46,794 bases of DNA. Origin: a virus. The stretch is from IMG/VR virus record IMGVR_UViG_3300033388_000770, positions 1 to 46,794 of that record; one strand, 5' to 3'. Positions 45,501 to 46,794 of this stretch are shown piece by piece. Under the pieces are notes generated by a model. That model was not told where the DNA came from and did no database searches. It worked only from the letters and a program-made list of their open reading frames with translations. The position numbers were made by a program, and so were the translations under genes. The stretch's first letter is position 1, and each line of letters opens with the position of its first letter.

Positions 45501-46794
45501 CGTTCTCAGATGGTGAAAGTGTTCTTGAAGCTACCCCTGCATATCAACAAGTTAGAAACATTCTATACTCTATTGTAGATAAGCAAATTGTTCGTCCTAA
45601 GATAAGTGGTGGACAAAAGGTACAAATACCTTCATCACTGTTTGAATCTAATCGTATAGCTGAAACAAAGATTAACGGTAAGAAGGGATATACATCTGAC
45701 ATACTTAAGTTCTATGAGAACAAAGATGGTGAGCGAGTGATGGAGATCATGGTGGGACGTTGGTTCCAAAGTGAAATGTCTGATGCAGATCTTCTTAATT
45801 ATCTAAACAATACAGAAGAAGGTCAGAAGATATTATCTGGACTAGCTTTCCGTATTCCTACACAGAAACAAAATTCTATTGACGCATTTAGAATAAAACA
45901 ATTCCTACCAAAAGAGTTTGGAGATAACGTGGTTGTACCTGCTGCTATTGTGAAGAAGGTGGGAAGTGACTTTGATATTGATAAACTTTCAATCTACCTT
46001 AAAAATGTATTTTACGAAGATGGTAAACTTAAACTTGTTCCTTTCTATGGATTTGGACAACAAGCTAAAGATAAGTTTGCTGCTATGTTTGATAGCGGTA
46101 AGTTATTTAATAAGGAGCAACGAAAGCAATTAAAACAGCTACAAGAGCTAAAAGACTATGAGTTGTCTGGAATGTTTAATACAGCTGAAGGAGAAAGATT
46201 TAATGCATTGTTTGAAGCTCTTGGTGTAACACAAGATGAAGACGCTCTATCTATACTAGTTGAAGAACTAAAGAAAGATGGTGTAAGAGATGCAGTGGTT
46301 AATAGAATGTATAAGAAATCTTTAGAGAATGAGTTTATACAGTCTTCTGAGAATCTAGTAAGTCATCCAGCAAACTTTGAAAGACTCACAACACCTAACT
46401 CTGCTGAACAATTAAAAGGTATATCTAAAACAATTGTTGATAAGGTGGTAGGTAGTACATTTGATTACACTGCTGTAGATAACATGCTTGATAGAAGATT
46501 CATGTCTAGACTAAGACAGGCATTTGTATCAGGTAAACAAGCTATTGGTATTGCTGCTGTACAACAAACTAACCACTCACTCAACCAAAGATCTGCTATG
46601 TATGTTGATAAGAACAGACTTGATAGAGTTGACTTTAGAGATGCAAAGTTCTTAGGTGATGCTGAGGTGGGGTTTGAAAAATATAATAAGGTTACAATAG
46701 ATGGACAAGAATATCCATCACTGTCTGGTGTAAACAATGCAGATGGTCAACTTATTTCTGATATACTTGGACAGTTTATTGACGGATATGTGGA
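39536..46794 (+). CDS. crAss-like virion RNA polymerase polypeptide (3' end beyond window)
   Basis: Open for 2419 codons to the window edge. The start used is the ATG at 39536, 13 bases after the preceding stop, though coding may continue from upstream. Residues about 567-700 form a NADAR-type domain (NIYAGTNENAELSNFANRPV, EAAFQYAK, LGRKIKGL, LLATGNATLT, KWGKLF). Near residue 820 is a zincin-like helix TAYHEVFEAVW with EELAEEFRDF after it; the second zinc-binding His is Glu. Catalytic DFDID at 45968-45982 (residues 2145-2149), in VGSDFDIDKLSIYL, is the metal-binding motif reported for crAss-like virion RNAPs; IPTQKQNSIDAFRIKQFLP and GKQAIGIAAVQQTNHSLNQ match the same enzyme. It is probably packaged and ejected to transcribe early genes. 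Confidence 0.9.
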   Translation, partial: MATADKGTPTNSFDTRFEPVSKKSNEIIYRATVAPETGKDHQTRANQFGIDLNSFENRDKIRALFVTSKTQEQLLPGVVEYMLEGDPALIEQFKDSMIIMVMVNENGELVGVDGQPIPQGQPLLENAIYQAMPEAGFRNGEMFREDTPQEVKDAINKQYKERRDNILEQTALGIPQEIEASFGIPQIDKDARTSVQDAGLVDDVDLQDDLVLFVPTTNKNVSKGTVAYNTPLGAVFLETPNGYVKLKNRLHTKKEATVIFDSILQLAKNMIDPAQGITSDSSVRILDFLRGVTYWGVPTDQQGNRKDAGNNSVFFQKDPQTNRLMLIIGNQGVTFQFTPSQLEANKDLVISALENIYNNVTAAKTKDINRSFEQITGISPEGGIESVTWPNYQSYLLSNKNPDGSTREDFELPIFTNMQPKEEGKFNRVGVYFYVTNTADEFVIPEPKAQAANIPIKQKTSFVLDGNTTNTYTSPQGKKILFKASANTTIDNYQETITVLQGGDLAEVVKVIQDSGKDYKQVIKQTIYNTIAPQLAKNKAQDAFEMESTITGPAAPAQPKQQTGKTINIYAGTNENAELSNFANRPVMNPLGVEFKNVEAAFQYAKTNFAEGDNESIKMKLQNATGAQAKALGRKIKGLDVKVWDENSASIMKGIIKDSFEQNPKALEKLLATGNATLTHTQDKTKWGKLFPKILMEVRQELGGSQPAQLAEPEMMEEVTIGTPAQQAEAQEKIDSLEDQINSALSDANSEDLRVKINEEIQMFEPENWTDVESWLKQNFPNVPVYRVKNIIQATNGRQAWGMFKDGAIYVYENAETGTAYHEVFEAVWKMFTTSEEQANILNEFKGRKGTFVDRPTGETVKFSEATPAQIKEQLAEEFRDFVQKKQGVKGLGARIAKLFRELKKFIENALLGDKAQSFTDELFKRIGSGYYKKRMPYATQLSMAQEGIIDIEDAFATSDSEFRIKTLSDRQTSDAVQEMTFLMLNDLIKTDKSLFTIADDINQKDFYEKLLPRVIATIRSKEVVINNLINKTENLSKDQKERLLAIVAQNRQLEKDVVVDWPRLTEKHKEYIKSYGIQFDENDELQLSDEDKIKESNKFDASKIDSFRKANTAIKLLLASNPIVDNNGKAVVSSINGRLLNPVSKMYITLMNKLHTSASVEDMLERLGQMSVEDPTYKILYKRLTKQDYSDGAVDLSNIESTHALSLISGMWKTFKKQSPDVKNVFIFDNGEIAVGDAALSSSANQLRNEYIRSLAVKSKAGQGYFKYDEQQRAYFPKKQQIRNIQLDTPGRMINFLSTLGVPFSIQEYNRLSFANKKQFKETVSGIKESLLKTDKVVTFSTKTLDINKRMLELGILKTAASNPEFSSTYFNLQGERVQTFLGPNAASELHNTLVNIDNLNELAGTQYEYLLKDVFTQGSNLLGRMFNLQTGKKRAGANDLFKAGYVGGIVDEQKGRSTPSSRLTQKQRIVQELVDVNEIFRKYLLSEIELSRENRPVASGRDSKDLRFFKGLLDDRLHNEIITTEGTPEEVYYIHQVKINNALRDYLKADISRVLSYLNRFGIVSEETSDRYTLENVDLPIQMTSQELSRQLTAMSVNYMVANIEMHKLLYSDPYQYKDELKRTKSFLSPRQALINNSPKMNTALNKVWNEGFEKDDIGYTNFTQDYMRTASHQDIVGVIDLPNYDNYEETDGGGIISFKAYRNFRIRAGEWNENEEKQYRYDVAYEKRAKGLTLSTAEVNLLKEPNPAVQSAYTSLKPIVSGAKLGYTYNNVVLDKYALYPLSYRVMDEINSESNGLKLYNKMQNENIDYIVFESGRKVGAESSHATYNEDGSFNDAEYAAVVDVPFAIMSLQSDVPSKEKALVTRGSQTTKLITMDYMDNGVPFDYTGDLETWMKLSQQERINSSPIYEEIANNQRLLEEMTNEGYQMMLKRLGITEEYYIVNGKSTGIPNGKFIVTDFSEAAKTLRDEVFKRETNDNISDAIVAFSDGESVLEATPAYQQVRNILYSIVDKQIVRPKISGGQKVQIPSSLFESNRIAETKINGKKGYTSDILKFYENKDGERVMEIMVGRWFQSEMSDADLLNYLNNTEEGQKILSGLAFRIPTQKQNSIDAFRIKQFLPKEFGDNVVVPAAIVKKVGSDFDIDKLSIYLKNVFYEDGKLKLVPFYGFGQQAKDKFAAMFDSGKLFNKEQRKQLKQLQELKDYELSGMFNTAEGERFNALFEALGVTQDEDALSILVEELKKDGVRDAVVNRMYKKSLENEFIQSSENLVSHPANFERLTTPNSAEQLKGISKTIVDKVVGSTFDYTAVDNMLDRRFMSRLRQAFVSGKQAIGIAAVQQTNHSLNQRSAMYVDKNRLDRVDFRDAKFLGDAEVGFEKYNKVTIDGQEYPSLSGVNNADGQLISDILGQFIDGYV

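Noticed and set aside
41861-46737. Several minus-strand ORFs of 60-150 codons between 41.8 and 46.7 kb
   Set aside because: They lie opposite the continuous vRNAP reading frame, overlap one another and show no family features.
1-46794. tRNA genes, integrase, attachment sites or insertion sequences
   Set aside because: No cloverleaf-like sequence, recombinase motif or terminal repeat was recognised by eye; this is only a visual check.

Overview
The window reads as part of a tailed phage genome of the crAss-like group (Crassvirales), from the late structural half of the genome. Every convincing gene is on the + strand. The DNA is AT-rich, nearly every gene ends in TAA, and starts are preceded by A-rich leaders without Shine-Dalgarno sequences. 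Two intergenic sites resemble Bacteroidetes sigma-A promoters, so a Bacteroidetes host is likely. The crAss-like call rests on hallmark genes I recognise from memory of the family: the three small proteins at 16.1-18.3 kb, the split muzzle/stabilisation-type protein at 18.3-25.8 kb, 'GGWLDK' and 'KAQxG' cargo proteins at 25.8-36.0 kb, and a giant virion RNA polymerase polypeptide carrying a DFDID catalytic motif. No database search was possible.

Layout. 1-0.8 kb: C-terminal end of a probable major capsid protein, split by a frameshift that coincides with an imperfect 23-bp direct repeat. 0.8-3.95 kb: a strongly structured intergenic region, three head/neck-region proteins and a Rho-independent terminator. 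4.0-14.7 kb: a virion-surface or host-range module with a Cys-rich leader ORF, a VWA-domain adhesin, a 1110-residue propeller/lectin-like protein, a trypsin-like serine protease, a tail-collar protein, and a family of small proteins sharing an 'FDLYSD...FTTPF' domain, many joined by poly-threonine linkers. A second terminator ends this block. 14.8-33.3 kb: a promoter, then a metallophosphoesterase, ring/adaptor-type proteins, the muzzle protein (2212 aa, with its C-terminal domain on a separate downstream gene), and two large modular cargo/ejection proteins. 33.3 kb to the end: a second promoter of the same architecture, an 882-aa ejection protein, and the giant vRNAP polypeptide, interrupted by one clear and one probable frameshift and running off the window.

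How the genes work together: the capsid, ring and muzzle genes build the head-tail axis. The Thr-linked proteins probably form surface fibres. The 25.8-46.8 kb genes encode proteins likely packaged in the virion and ejected into the host. Three ejected-protein domains stand out: an ADP-ribosyltransferase-like domain, a glycine-zipper segment with a peptidoglycan-binding-like domain, and a NADAR-type (ADP-ribose-related) domain embedded upstream of the polymerase. Other notable results are the duplicated promoter architecture with an exact 15-bp upstream box, the dispersed paralogous domain family, and at least three (perhaps four) frame disruptions that could be assembly artefacts.
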